DNA of 47,500 nucleotides from Cristatella mucedo (taxonomy: Eukaryota; Bryozoa; Phylactolaemata; Cristatellidae), in the NCBI GenBank assembly GCA_009760855.2, contig WPIO01000131.1:350001-397500 (forward strand), written 5' to 3'. Below, piece by piece: positions 1 through 47,500 of the stretch. A model generated the notes under the pieces. It worked only from the letters and a program-made list of their open reading frames with translations, had not been told where the DNA came from and made no database searches. Numbering within the stretch: position 1 is the first letter of the stretch; the number at the start of each line of letters is the position of its first letter. A program made the position numbers and the translations under genes.

Positions 1-235
1 ACCGGCCTACTGTGGAGCGTGACGTCACGGGCCTCTGTTTTTGCGTTCGCGGTTGTTCCTGAAGCAGAGAGGTCATGTGTGGCGTTTGCGCGCTGTCTGT
101 CTTCCATGTGAATCTAATTGACTTGAAATGACTCAGTGGCTACCTGCTAAGGTAGTATAGATCTAGTTGCATTGCCTTACCGATGCCGAATGTCAGTTCT
201 CACTAGAAAAACAGTGTAAAGCTTAATTTTTACAC

Positions 236-355
236 TGCGACAAAAGCGGTCATCACCACCTGCGGTGAATAAATAGACAATACTATGCTGTCTTCTAAAG
301 CAAAAGCAATCGAACCCACGACCTGAGTCGTGGAGTGCGAGTATCCTACCCCCGG
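236..355 (-). mobile_element. Degraded family B SINE fragment
   Basis: AATCGAACCCACGACCTGAG and an upstream GCGACAAAAGCGGTCATCACC match other family B copies (GGATTCGAACCCACGAC...). The middle is disturbed and the tRNA-like head is poor. Confidence 0.4.
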
Positions 356-1621
356 GTTAAAACTCAGGGGCACTGCCGACGACGGTTTCCCTACTAAGTC
401 TTTATTTGAATCGACCTATCAGCCATTGGATGAATGGATAGCCATTGGGTGAATGCAGCTGAATGCTCGGATCACTGTGTGACTTGCTCCGGCTAGTAGC
501 GGTAGGTCGTGCCTGTTGACCAGCTAATCAAGCCAGTTAATCAGGCTGATGGTAGGAAACTATTCTAGAATTCCGCTGCTCGGGACTTCGCAGATTCTCT
601 AGTTGTCTCGCGCGCGATCGACTCGTCACTGGTGCCTCCCGGAACGCCAGACATGTCCAATTGCAGACAATACAATTCAAGGACGTCTGAGGACATTCAC
701 GGCGAAACTCGTCCAACCAAAATAAAAAATGAACTGCTGCAATGGTATGAGCAGATTTTAACTTAAATTAGAAATTTCACGCTGATCTGACGGGTATTGG
801 CTGAGGTACGGAATTTAAGGGATGCAAAGCTACACTGCAAACGAAGCTGTTTTAAGGTCACAAGCATGTACAAAGCTGCAAACATTCTGGATGTACATAG
901 GTTTAAAAAGTTAAAAAACAAGTCACCAAAGATGCAGAGATCGAGGATTTTATTTATTTGTAGGTATGTTGCTTCTGCTTTACTCCTGGGTTAGACAGGG
1001 TTTGCCTAGTAGTTTTTATTTTATGCGGAAATCGGCAAAACTACAGATCTCTTTTACAAAATGTTTGTCTTTTGAAACGCACCTTATGCAATCATTCGAT
1101 TGTTGGACCAATCTTCTCAGTGTTTACATTTATCTTTACCCAAAGAGAATTGCGTGGCCTGTGCTTGGCCAGAAACGCGAGTAATATCTTGGTAGTCAAA
1201 ATCTCGCTTTTGAAAAACACCAGCATTTTGCAGCCTTTGCTGACGAACAACATTTCACAGTCTTTACCGATGCTTATTGACGATCTCGGGCATACTTTCT
1301 CTGGCCATCTATCTAGCTAGTTAATGCGATGGCCGTAAATAAATTTGGGTCGTGTGAATGCAGTGTAGAGCGACGTTGATAACCTACTTTCCTGCACGAC
1401 AACCCCAAAAAGCTGTCTTCAAAATTTCCTACTTAACCCCTTTAAAAACCAATAGCACCACTCCATCTCAGAAAGTTAATAGTCCCGTTTAGAAAGCCGA
1501 CCTATCGCGTGAACCTAAATATTGCCATCTACAAGTTCAGCCAGCGCCGTCATCAAAAATGAAGAGCCAGACCCCAACAGACCGAAGCGATATCAGAACG
1601 ACTGCCCCAGACGCAAATGCC
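356..1621. other. Intergenic, nothing recognised
   Basis: Only short open frames with no domain-like sequence and no repeat shared elsewhere in the window. Confidence 0.5.
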
Positions 1622-1756
1622 GGTTTGGCCAACGGATAAGGTGCTCGCCTTCAAAGACCGAGGTCGTTGGCTCGAGCCTTTGCGGCGAATGTAAATCTCC
1701 TGCATAGAGATTAAGTCTTCTAAGGGCGCCATACAGACGGACTGTATTATTATTAT
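1622..1756 (+). mobile_element. tRNA-derived SINE, family A
   Basis: The head resembles a tRNA gene promoter (GGTTTGGCC, GGATAAGGTGCTCGC, then the B-box-like GGCTCGAGCC). The 3' part, GAGATTAAGTCTTCTAAGGGCGC, and the (ATT)n end match the 3' end of the family-1 LINE. Confidence 0.8.
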
Positions 1757-2692
1757 AGCTCAACCCTGTGATACACGTTCGGTTCGAGCCGTGACAGAAA
1801 TTTCTGCAGGGAGCCCCACTCTCTACGCCTAAATAGCTGCATATACCATGTATACCCAGGCACGAAAGTACGCACTTTCGCTCACTCGCACGCACGCGCA
1901 CGCATTCAAGCACGCTCGCACGGCAATGTAGCTGGTACGTATACGTATACTGCGTACCGTTTTTATGTAGCCTGTGATTTAAAGGACAACATTCAGCGCA
2001 AAGAAACTGGTGCCTGAAAACGAGATACGGCCAACAAGCAGCGTCTGCGTGGACGCCATAATTAAGTATTAAACGGCGATCAGCTGTGGGTTTCCGTGTC
2101 CTTCGTCAGCCTATAGATTAGGCCTGCAATTTTCGCTTCGATCGCGTGTAGCAGCCGACCGCTAGATGCATCGGGCGAATCGCACCTTTCCTCTACCTTT
2201 CTCTCTGGTTGTCCGCTTAGCTGTATGCAGACGTTCAAGCTAGACGCGTCCCACTGTTTGCCTCTTTTGCGTCAAGTTTCCCAAATGGCATCGTGTCACC
2301 GAAGCTCCTTTGGCTGCCCCGCGACCGCACTCCGTCCTCATTTCGGCGGCGTAAACGACCCACCAAGCGACTGGGCGCATCTTACAAAACTTTGGACGGA
2401 GCACTTAGCGTGCTGGCCTGACAGCCGTCTGAGCGAGCGTGACTGAATGACGGCTCTGCTGACGGCTCCGTGACGAGAGCGAATGGCGGCTCCGCTGACC
2501 CTGACCCGAGCCTGAGCTGAGGCCTGAGATGGCCCGTCTCCAGCTGCCCGGGCAGTCACCGATGCGTCGCGGGAATTCTTGGCGAGTCTTCCCTCTCTCC
2601 GCTCCGCGAGTCTCAGACGAGCGCCAAGGCGCTCGCGCATCATTCGTCGCGCACCTCGGGTTCAGTCGGCGTTCGAGCCCTGCAGCGCGTCT
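1757..2692. other. Intergenic, becoming GC- and CpG-rich
   Basis: From about 2150 the sequence becomes GC-rich with short tandem GACGGCTC/GCTGAC units near 2450-2500. Open frames on both strands overlap and have no recognisable domain. It could be a CpG island of an unseen gene. Confidence 0.4.
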
Positions 2693-3040
2693 TGTTAATG
2701 TCGCTCCAATACTGGGTGGTGGTGGTATCGTTGTGCGACAGTTGTGGTTTTTGTTTATGTAGACCGCAGTCGGTGACAGCGCCCAAATGTTGTTATCCGC
2801 CAATACTAGGCTGGGTGGCCCTCCCGGCCACCGGTTAGGCAATCGGAGCGCAGCTAGGCGCTGGCAACGGCGCCAACGAATGAGAGCGAAGCGTTCCGGT
2901 ACCGCAGAGGACAGAAGCGGGCGACGTCTGCGGCGGGCAGTAGTGCTTCCGCCGGCTGTGAGTGTGGAGGAAATAAACTGGTGGTGTTCCTCGTTGGCTA
3001 GCGTGCTGTGCCGCTCGCGACGACAAGTTAGACTACAACA
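2693..3040 (+). mobile_element. Possible solo LTR or LTR plus leader
   Basis: The stretch starts TGTTA, ends ACTACAACA, carries AATAAA at 2972-2977 and is followed by GTGGCACCGGCGG, which could act as a primer-binding-type site. These traits resemble Ty3/gypsy LTR ends. No second LTR, target duplication or coding part was seen, so this is tentative. Confidence 0.25.
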
Positions 3041-3520
3041 GTGGCACCGGCGGCGGCTATTCTAGCGGGAGTCTCGCGGAGACACGGCGGGCGCACGTGC
3101 GCGGTAAACGAGACTCTCCTTTATTACTCCAAGCGGGCACACATATGGAAGCCCAATCAATTGCAGCAACGACATGAAATATAATCTGGATTAGTAGCCC
3201 GACGCTGCGCTTCGTCAATGGCGTTACTATTGGCCAAAGGAGGGGAAAGTGCATTAGTGTCGGGCGCTTCGCTAATTACAGCAGCAGAAGCCGCCGGCGC
3301 ACACCGCAGTAGACACCTAAGTTCTTCGACAGCAGTACACGAATCTGCTACATTGGCTTTTTTTTGTTAAAGAGGATAGCCGCCAGTTTCTGTCTTCCGA
3401 CTGTCGCCAGCATTTACTACACCCGCCGCACCCTGCGGACCCAGGCCGCCGCATCTCTGCCATCTATTTCAAACAAGCGATCACCAGCACTAGCAAACCG
3501 TCCGACGTCACTGCCACTCC

Positions 3521-3690
3521 GGTTCGGCCCAGGGGTTCAGGTGCTCGCTGCCGGTGATGAGGCACTACTGCATTTGGTGACCGAGATCGTTTGCCCGCTC
3601 GAGCCCTGCGGCATGTGTGAAGAGCCTTGATAGAGACGAAGTTCTCTTAGGGAGCTATGCGCATGAATTATATTATACAAATATTTATTT
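3521..3690 (+). mobile_element. tRNA-derived SINE, family A
   Basis: GGTTCGGCCCAGGGGTTCAG head, B-box-like CCGCTCGAGCCC, then a LINE-like tail GACGAAGTTCTCTTAGGGAG and an AT-rich end. About 30 bases inside the head are duplicated or inserted relative to other copies. Confidence 0.7.
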
Positions 3691-3712
3691 GCATATTAAA
3701 AACTCCGACTGT

Positions 3713-3761
3713 TAGAGGCCGGAACATTCAGTGACCGGGTCACTGAATGTTCCAGCCTCTA
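3713..3761. repeat. Fold-back palindrome, 24-bp arms
   Basis: Arms 3713-3736 and 3738-3761 are reverse complements with one mismatch around a single central base. The core is CAGTGACCGGGTCACTG. It lies just downstream of a SINE, in intergenic sequence. Confidence 0.95.
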
Positions 3762-5469
3762 CTCGTCGCGGTCGCAGTGACTGGAAGTCGCTGTGATCCC
3801 ATCCTAGTAGCTTTCCGGCAACGCCAACTGCGGCTCGTCGTAATCGTCGAGTAAGCGCTATTCTGACACGTACACACCAGCTCCTCTCTCTACAGTCGAG
3901 CTGCATCCCGGAGAACTGCCGAGCGCGGTCTCGACCCAGCAACGGAACCTGCGCAGTTCTATCGGAGTCAGGCATCGCGCAGAAGTGCAAATTATACGAA
4001 TCCAGCAAAGCCACGTCTTCCATCGCACTAGTTAAACTAGAGCATAGACAAAAACCTTATTCGGCAGCTCGAATGGGTGCGGACAGCAGCAGCAACATCA
4101 ACTGCAGCACGAGCGTACGACGCGCAGGTTGGGCAGTAGCATGGGCGTGGTGCGAATTACTGGCGGCTGCAAACGTGAGATTAAAGTTTGCCACCTGTTA
4201 ATCAATATTGTATTCTTTGAAAAATGATTTATTTTTTAAGAGTTCATTTCAAGTTTTTTAGTTATTCTGAAACTCATAGATGCAGGTAGGAGCTGATAAA
4301 AGATAGGCGTGAAAAGTTTGGCAGGAAGTGGTGCTGGTCCCTACTGCCGGATGCTGAATGGTTACCTCAGGCGCTGGAGCGCCTTGTCGAACGAACAGCC
4401 GTTCCCTTGGTAGCGAGCAGTCGTGCCCGCAGAAGCGCGCCCTAGTATGTGCGAGCGCTGGCGGATGCAGTGAATTGTGGGCCACGCTTAAGCGGAGCTT
4501 GCGGTCCACGCCTGTTGGTGCCGCAGCACTACACCCCATCCTGCTCTGACGTTGGGGCGATGCCCACTGCAGCAGCTGCTTGTACGAGCTCTTGCTTGAG
4601 CGCTGTAGCTGCGCGGTAGATGCAAAATTTGCTGGATGGCACGCATCCAGCTGACACGGCGGGTTCTTGTTCTTATGGGCCAACCAAGTTTGTGCTTGAT
4701 CCACTGAATTGGCATTAGAGCCCAAGGTCAGAGGCTTCTTGCCGGCCAGTTGTTACGTACGATGCTTGCCTCTTGTTTGGTTAACGGAGAATCCCGTTAA
4801 TACCCACGACGGAGCGACCCATTCTACTTTCTTTCTAACCCGCGATATCCCTTTGCGAGCGTAGAGCTTTATGTCAGTAAACGAACCTGTTTGTTACAGC
4901 ATTTACTGGGTCTTTGGGAATCGTCCTTCGTGTGCATGTACCTGCTTACACTATGCCTGCTGATTTCGGATTTTGCCATCACAAAATTGTTAGTGCTTTA
5001 TATGCAGCATCTGTAAAGAGCCTAGGGAGAGAGAGAGAGAGCGATTCTGTTCTCTGAGGGGCAATACACATTTATTATTCTTCTTCTTATTATTCAGTAT
5101 GGGTGAAAGTGCCCGAAGTGAACAGTGCCGCCTGTAATTCTATCACGCTGTCTTTATCTCGGATATCTCAGAACTGCGTCGGAATAAGGGTGATGCGAGC
5201 AGTCGCGAGGATCGTGTGCCACATACAACAGCTGGCAGTCGACAGTTGGCCGAATTTGCAGCAATCCCGCACATCCAGCTTGTGAGAGCAGGAGGGCTGC
5301 TAGTCTGTCAGTTGGTGCCATATTTTTTCCTCGCATGCCTTTCTCGGTGCCAGCTTAGAAGAAACATTATGGTAGTTGCTATGGTGGTTGCTAGCGATAC
5401 ATGTCCGCTCGCTGGCGCTCGTTTGTTGACGTGAATGTTGTGGATCAGATCAGCGATGGATCAAGTAAT
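3762..5469. other. Intergenic, nothing recognised
   Basis: Includes a short GA run at 5027 and LINE-tail-like TGCAGCATCTGTAAAGAGCC at 5002 with a TTATTATT end at 5078. A minus open frame (4725-4258) has no family resemblance. Confidence 0.4.
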
Positions 5470-5612
5470 GGAATATAATTCATTTGTATATAGTTCCCTA
5501 AGAAAACTGAATGACGATCCAGGCGCTTTACATATGCCGCAGGGCTAGATAGAGCCCAAGATTGCTGTCGTCCGAGGCGAGCACCTATCCACTAGGCCGA
5601 ATCATGACATCA
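5470..5612 (-). mobile_element. tRNA-derived SINE, family A (minus)
   Basis: Read on the minus strand: tRNA-like head (CCTAGTGGATAGGTGCTCGC), then a tail with the AAGTTTTCTTAGGGAACTATA type of LINE end. Degraded B box. Confidence 0.6.
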
Positions 5613-5764
5613 TGACATATCGGCTTCTGCCATTGGTCCTCTGCTCACACAGATTCGATGCACTGTCAGCTACTGGCAAACATTGGGTGACTTGGAAATT
5701 GGAAATCCTGGTCTCTTCGCAAACCTGAAACCTTCCAATCTCAGGCTAGGCCACCATACTCTCC

Positions 5765-6424
5765 TAATAACAATAACAATAATAATACACTTGATAAAGT
5801 GCCTTCAGAGAACTCAATCTCTTTCTAGGTGCTTTACATTTGCTGCTAAGGGACACGCGATTGAATGGTGAGTAATATCATGCTTGATAAACAACATGAA
5901 TAATATGGTTAGGGGTGACATGCAAATGTCAGCATGCAAGTGGGGTTAGTGGCAGCATGCAGAGTCAGCACGCACAACACATAAAGGACGAATCACAGGG
6001 ACCCACTGAATGCTGTCCTAAATAGGCATGTTTTTAAGTTCTTTTTAAATGTGGTCAAGTCATGGGATGTTCTGACGCAAGTCGGGAGGGAGTTCCAGGC
6101 TTTGAGAGCATACGAACTCAATGCACAGTCTCCTAGGGATTTGAGGTTTGTACGAGGTATTGGTAAACTGTTGGATTCCGAAAAGTGGGTGGTACGATGC
6201 TTGGCCTAGTGGGAGAGTAGATCTGAGAGATTGGCTGGAGCCAAAGAATGAAGTGACCTAAAAGTGAGCGACAAAGCCTTGAAGTCAATCCGTTGCTTGA
6301 CTGGTAGCCAGTGCAGGTCGGCGAGAAGTGGTGTGATGTGGCAACTGCGAAGCTCACGACAGACAAGCCTAGCTGCAGAGTTTTGCACCAGCTGTAAGCG
6401 CCTGATGGTACATGCTGGTAGGCC
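5765..6424 (-). mobile_element. Family 1 LINE (CR1/L2-like), 3' part, minus strand
   Basis: Minus frames with shifts encode the RT C-terminal region (CHITPLLADLHWLPVKQRIDF). The 3' end carries the hairpin-type tail and (ATT)n at 5765. It abuts another copy in the opposite direction at 6425. Confidence 0.85.
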
Positions 6425-6765
6425 AGCTCCTCCGACTTAAGTCGTTTAGCTATGTCTCTAATAACTAGCGTCATCGTCCTTGGTATACTACCGTACCTCA
6501 GTGTGCTCTCAAGGCAAGAAACTGACTCCTGGCCGACGTTGCGACACATTGTGACTTGATGAAATTTAAAAAGAAGCTGAGAATTCACATTTTACTCATA
6601 GCATTTTTGTGCCCTTACGAATTGTCCTTTGTGATCTTATGCATGCTGACACTGTGCATGGTATCGCTAAGCAGTTGACATGCTTCCTTTATAGTACATG
6701 TTAAGTGTCTAGGAAGAGATTTAGTCTCTTAGGGTGCCATACAAATATCCTTATTACTATTATTG
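6425..6765 (+). mobile_element. Family 1 LINE 3' end, plus strand
   Basis: It contains the end of the ORF, the region ATGCATGCTGACACTGTGCA, the tail GAAGAGATTTAGTCTCTTAG and a TATTACTATTATT end. It forms a head-to-head pair with the copy at 5765-6424. Confidence 0.8.
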
Positions 6766-7076
6766 TCTGCCGGCTTTCACCTGAGTACTGTGGACTCCTT
6801 TGTTAATGATCAGGCTGAAAAGTGGGAGGAGAGTGAGGAGAGCATATACATAGTTTTATAAATGAGGCCGTCAAGTCAGCCTTGACCTTTGCTTTACTTC
6901 AAGGTCTGCTTGCTTGTGCGCTGTGTTTTGTATGTTACCTGAAGTGCTTTTGTCAATTTCTAAATGCTGTGTATGTACGATTAGGTAAGCTGTTCTGCTA
7001 TTGTCAGTCGGACCCCTCTGTGCTAACATTAGGTATGCGAGAAAATAGTGGGTGTGTCACATGCTTGACCTGGAGT

Positions 7077-7232
7077 CTTAGCCCAAGGGTAAGCTGAAGA
7101 ATTTCACGGTCCATGACGTTAGTTAAAGTCCTGATGCTGGCAATTCCTTATTACCCACTGCCAGGGGGATGGCTGATAGCCTCAAAAGCTCTTCTGCTGC
7201 TAAATAAATGAGGCTAGCTGTTCAATCAACCG
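7077..7232 (+). mobile_element. Degraded family B SINE
   Basis: Head TCTTAGCCCAAGGGTAAGCT, then CCTTATTACCCACTGCCAGG, GGCTGATAGCC, and the family B end AATGAGGCTAGCTGTTCAATCA. The B box has decayed. Confidence 0.5.
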
Positions 7233-7935
7233 ACGTGTACTTTATATCTCCCAATCTCATCTCGGTCACCCTTCAAGCAAAGACTGACTACTTTTGTGCT
7301 TCCCTTCCTAATTAGATGTATGCATGCGAATGCACGTCTCTGCAATTCGTTTCTTCAATTCGGCTCTCATTGCCTACTCTTATTGATGGATCTTAAGGCG
7401 GATCTTAAAGTGGATTTTCAGCAAGCCGTGTGCACATGTATATGCATGAGTGAGCACGTGCAGAACTCGAGCCGAAGCAAATGCAGTGGCTCGTGGCCAT
7501 TGCCGTGATTAAAGTGGCCACACCTTGACCTGTTTAGAAGAAGCCAATCGTAGGAAAATGCTCTAGGGGCTGCGTTGGGTGACACAGCTGCGCAGTAAGC
7601 CCAGCTTGGGCGGACTCTGAGGCAGGAGGCTGGGCTGGGCCTCTGCAGATGTGCGAATAACTGGAGGAGAGCCGCGGAAGAGAAGTGCCTGCAAATCAGT
7701 TGTAGGTAGGTAGTTGGGCATTGGTTGGCATGCTCTTTTTATTGGTTGGCACCGCTGTTTTTATGGCCATGCACGACCGATAAAGGCTGCCATTATAAGT
7801 GATGCACAGTCAACTTGGTTGAGTTCGGTTCCATCTGATGAGTGCTCACTGGTGCATGTTTTAAGATGGAGCTAGCCAGTCATGAATGCCTCTCAACTTA
7901 TTCTCATTAGTCGAAATAGGTGATTTAGTTTGACT
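7233..7935. other. Intergenic, nothing recognised
   Basis: No exon-like frame with splice signals and no clear repeat. TTATTGGTTGGCA-type short repeats occur near 7720-7750. Confidence 0.4.
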
Positions 7936-8032
7936 CTCTCTCTCTCTCTCTCTCTCTCCCGCCTTCCCTATCTCTCTCTCTCTCTCTCTCTCTTCATCTT
8001 TGTCTCTCTCTCTCTCTCTCTCTTGCTCTTGA
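7936..8032 (+). repeat. CT microsatellite
   Basis: About 95 bases of imperfect (CT)n, interrupted by CCCGCCTTCCCTA, CATCTTTG and CTTGC. Confidence 0.95.
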
Positions 8033-8134
8033 ACTTGTTTCAGCATGCATTTTTTCTCTGTGCCGTGTGCTGTGAGTTCTGTTTGAGTGCTCCTACTTTC
8101 TTCTGAGTGATCAGAATTTCATTTGGTTAAAATA

Positions 8135-8272
8135 AATATAATTCCTTTGTATAGTGCACCAAGATAACTAAATAATCTCTAATCAGGCACTTCACATTTG
8201 CCTCGGGGCTAGAGCCCACGACCAGACCTTGGTCGAGGCAAGCACCTCAACCGCTGAACCAAACCAGCTCGG
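8135..8272 (-). mobile_element. tRNA-derived SINE, family A (minus)
   Basis: Minus-strand head CCGAGCTGGTTTGGTTCAGC, B-box region GTCGTGGGCTCTAGCCC, and LINE-type tail before an ATTTATT end. It lies about 370 bases upstream of the SMCR8-like 5' UTR. Confidence 0.7.
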
Positions 8273-8639
8273 CATTAAGATGCTTTAACAAATTTGGCCA
8301 CGTGGCTCAGCCACATAGTCTGCCACTCAGCAGGAAGGCAGCCCATATTATTCATTGAAGAACACGAACAGCTGTGAGTTAATGCTCAGGCTGGCTCAGA
8401 TATGTAGGAGTATGCCTTCACCAGGTGGCTTGCCGCAAGTGGGTGTTTTTGCCACGGCATGTGCAGCGTTTCAATAGAATATGCCCGGAGAGTCTCCCCG
8501 GTACCTTACCAAAGTGCTCGAGTTTAGTAGAATGCAGTGGCTGTCAAGCAGTGGCCCTGGCTTGTAGCCGGCATAGCTTATCTTGTGCATTTAGGTGTAG
8601 CCGTTGCTGCTGCTCTCGAGCCTCGATCTCGAGCTAGCC

Positions 8640-8836
8640 TCCGTCACCCTCTCGAGTCTTCCATGGACTTGCAGCTTGGCTAGCCGACTCGGTGCAAAGT
8701 AAGCGGACGTATCCGGCATCGGCCATTTTGACACTGCCATCGTCTGTGACGGAGCTAATGACCTTGAGAAAGAGTATGCTATAGCAGTGGTCGCACTTTA
8801 GTGGCACTGGCCGCCGACCCGTTCAGGATCCCCGTC
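8640..8836 (+). promoter_or_regulatory. Probable 5' UTR and proximal promoter of the SMCR8-like gene
   Basis: This stretch lies just upstream of the start codon, is free of recognisable repeats and is richer in CpG than the flanks. No TATA box is evident. The transcription start cannot be placed without cDNA. The SINE ending near 8272 bounds it on the left. Confidence 0.35.
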
Positions 8837-46735
<37,899 letters not shown>

Positions 46736-47391
46736 GTGCGAGTGGACCAGGCCGTGGACCGGAAGCCAGCTACCTCCACTGTTGCAGTCGCTGACGCTTC
46801 GGTGGCACATGATTTAGATTTAGCAGGAGGACAAGAGGGCTATGTAGAAAAGGCTGAAGCATACAATGCTTCTTCCCATATTCAAGGACTTGCTCTGACC
46901 ACCTCAATAGAACTCGACCCCTACGACAGTCAGCCATTTTTATATTGGCCGTGGGGTGTATGTGATGAGCCTAGGGGTTTTGATTGGTCGGCTGGACTAA
47001 CAGGGAGCCAACAAGTTGAGACGGACATTCTCCTTCTGATGAATCTGCAGACTTGGCTTCTCTCCCCCAAAAATGTTGTGACATATGATGATGTAGTAGT
47101 CCAAATCTGTGGGAAATCTGTCTAAAATCTGCCAGAAAAGTCTGTCGTGTAAACGCAGCATTTGACGCTAGGATTTTGGTAATAGTAACGGTACTGTCAA
47201 TGAACTGCTGATGGCACACCGTTTAATCTGCAGCAGGATGCTTCTGGCCTCGAAGGGTGCACATCGAGGAAGACTGGGTGGGCTGCAAGCTGCCCCTCTC
47301 CCTGGCCAAGCCATAGCAAATGGACAACACACATGCTCTGATTAGTTAGTTCTGGCCATATCAACGGTCAGTCAGGCCATATCAACGGTCA
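46736..47391. other. Probable intron 16 start
   Basis: An open frame continues on the plus strand (46640-47125) without family similarity after 46735. The last 20 bases (CGCCCACCCTGCCCAGGA) could include an acceptor for the next exon. Confidence 0.35.
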
Positions 47392-47455
47392 GATATATAT
47401 ATATATATCATATGCAAAATATTATATAATATCATATATACTAATATATAAAATG
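47392..47455 (+). repeat. AT-rich repeat after a 21-bp direct repeat
   Basis: GGCCATATCAACGGTCAG occurs twice at 47354 and 47375 (period 21). An imperfect AT tract follows. Confidence 0.85.
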
Positions 47456-47500
47456 TAAGATATTCTTACTCACTCTTACTGGCGCCCACCCTGCCCAGGA

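Noticed and set aside
2338-2842. Overlapping minus ORFs of 101 and 145 codons
   Set aside because: GC-rich sequence opens several frames at once; no domain, no splice pattern, Arg/Ala bias expected from composition.
4258-4725. Minus ORF of 155 codons
   Set aside because: No family resemblance, low-complexity composition, and no splice or promoter support.

Overview
The window looks like animal nuclear DNA, probably from an invertebrate with an intron-rich, repeat-rich genome. It shows spliceosomal exon/intron structure with GT..AG borders, many decayed non-LTR retrotransposons with polyA-like (ATT)n tails, tRNA-derived SINEs and long microsatellites. There are no bacterial or viral operons. 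The sequence alone does not fix the phylum.

One gene dominates. From an ATG at 8837 to beyond the right edge, I can chain about 16 small plus-strand exons whose codon phases agree. The exception is one gap after exon 1. The protein matches SMCR8, the DENN-family partner of C9orf72 in the C9orf72-SMCR8-WDR41 complex. The N-terminal block (DDFIMVVEFAEIEGPRPI), the arginine-finger block (LYDRAARGYVRPMC), the helix block (SNRELFLEDMERH), the DELC block and the C-terminal DENN block (HPFPVLVHSLLTGRPVIVV) occur in the same order as in human SMCR8. About 760 codons are visible. The final C-terminal part (roughly 200 residues by comparison with the human protein) should lie past 47500.

Layout: 1-8640 is intergenic, with tRNA-type SINEs, a GC-rich patch at about 2200-3100 (possibly a solo LTR-like element) and a head-to-head LINE pair at 5.8-6.8 kb. 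8640-8836 is the probable 5' UTR. 8837-46735 is the SMCR8-like gene. Its introns hold almost all the LINE and SINE copies, CT/AC/AT/GT microsatellites, a 35-bp and a 31-bp tandem repeat, and several fold-back palindromes. 46736-47500 is probably the next intron.

Two LINE families are visible. Family 1 (CR1/L2-like, with [13 protein letters not shown] and FYADD motifs) ends in a short hairpin plus (ATT)n tail, and the first SINE family shares this tail. Family 2 is a related RT family with a different 3' end; one copy carries an in-frame tandem duplication of its C-terminal domain. The most unusual structure is a near-perfect 30-bp hairpin inside the SMCR8-like DENN exon. I saw no convincing new biological system.
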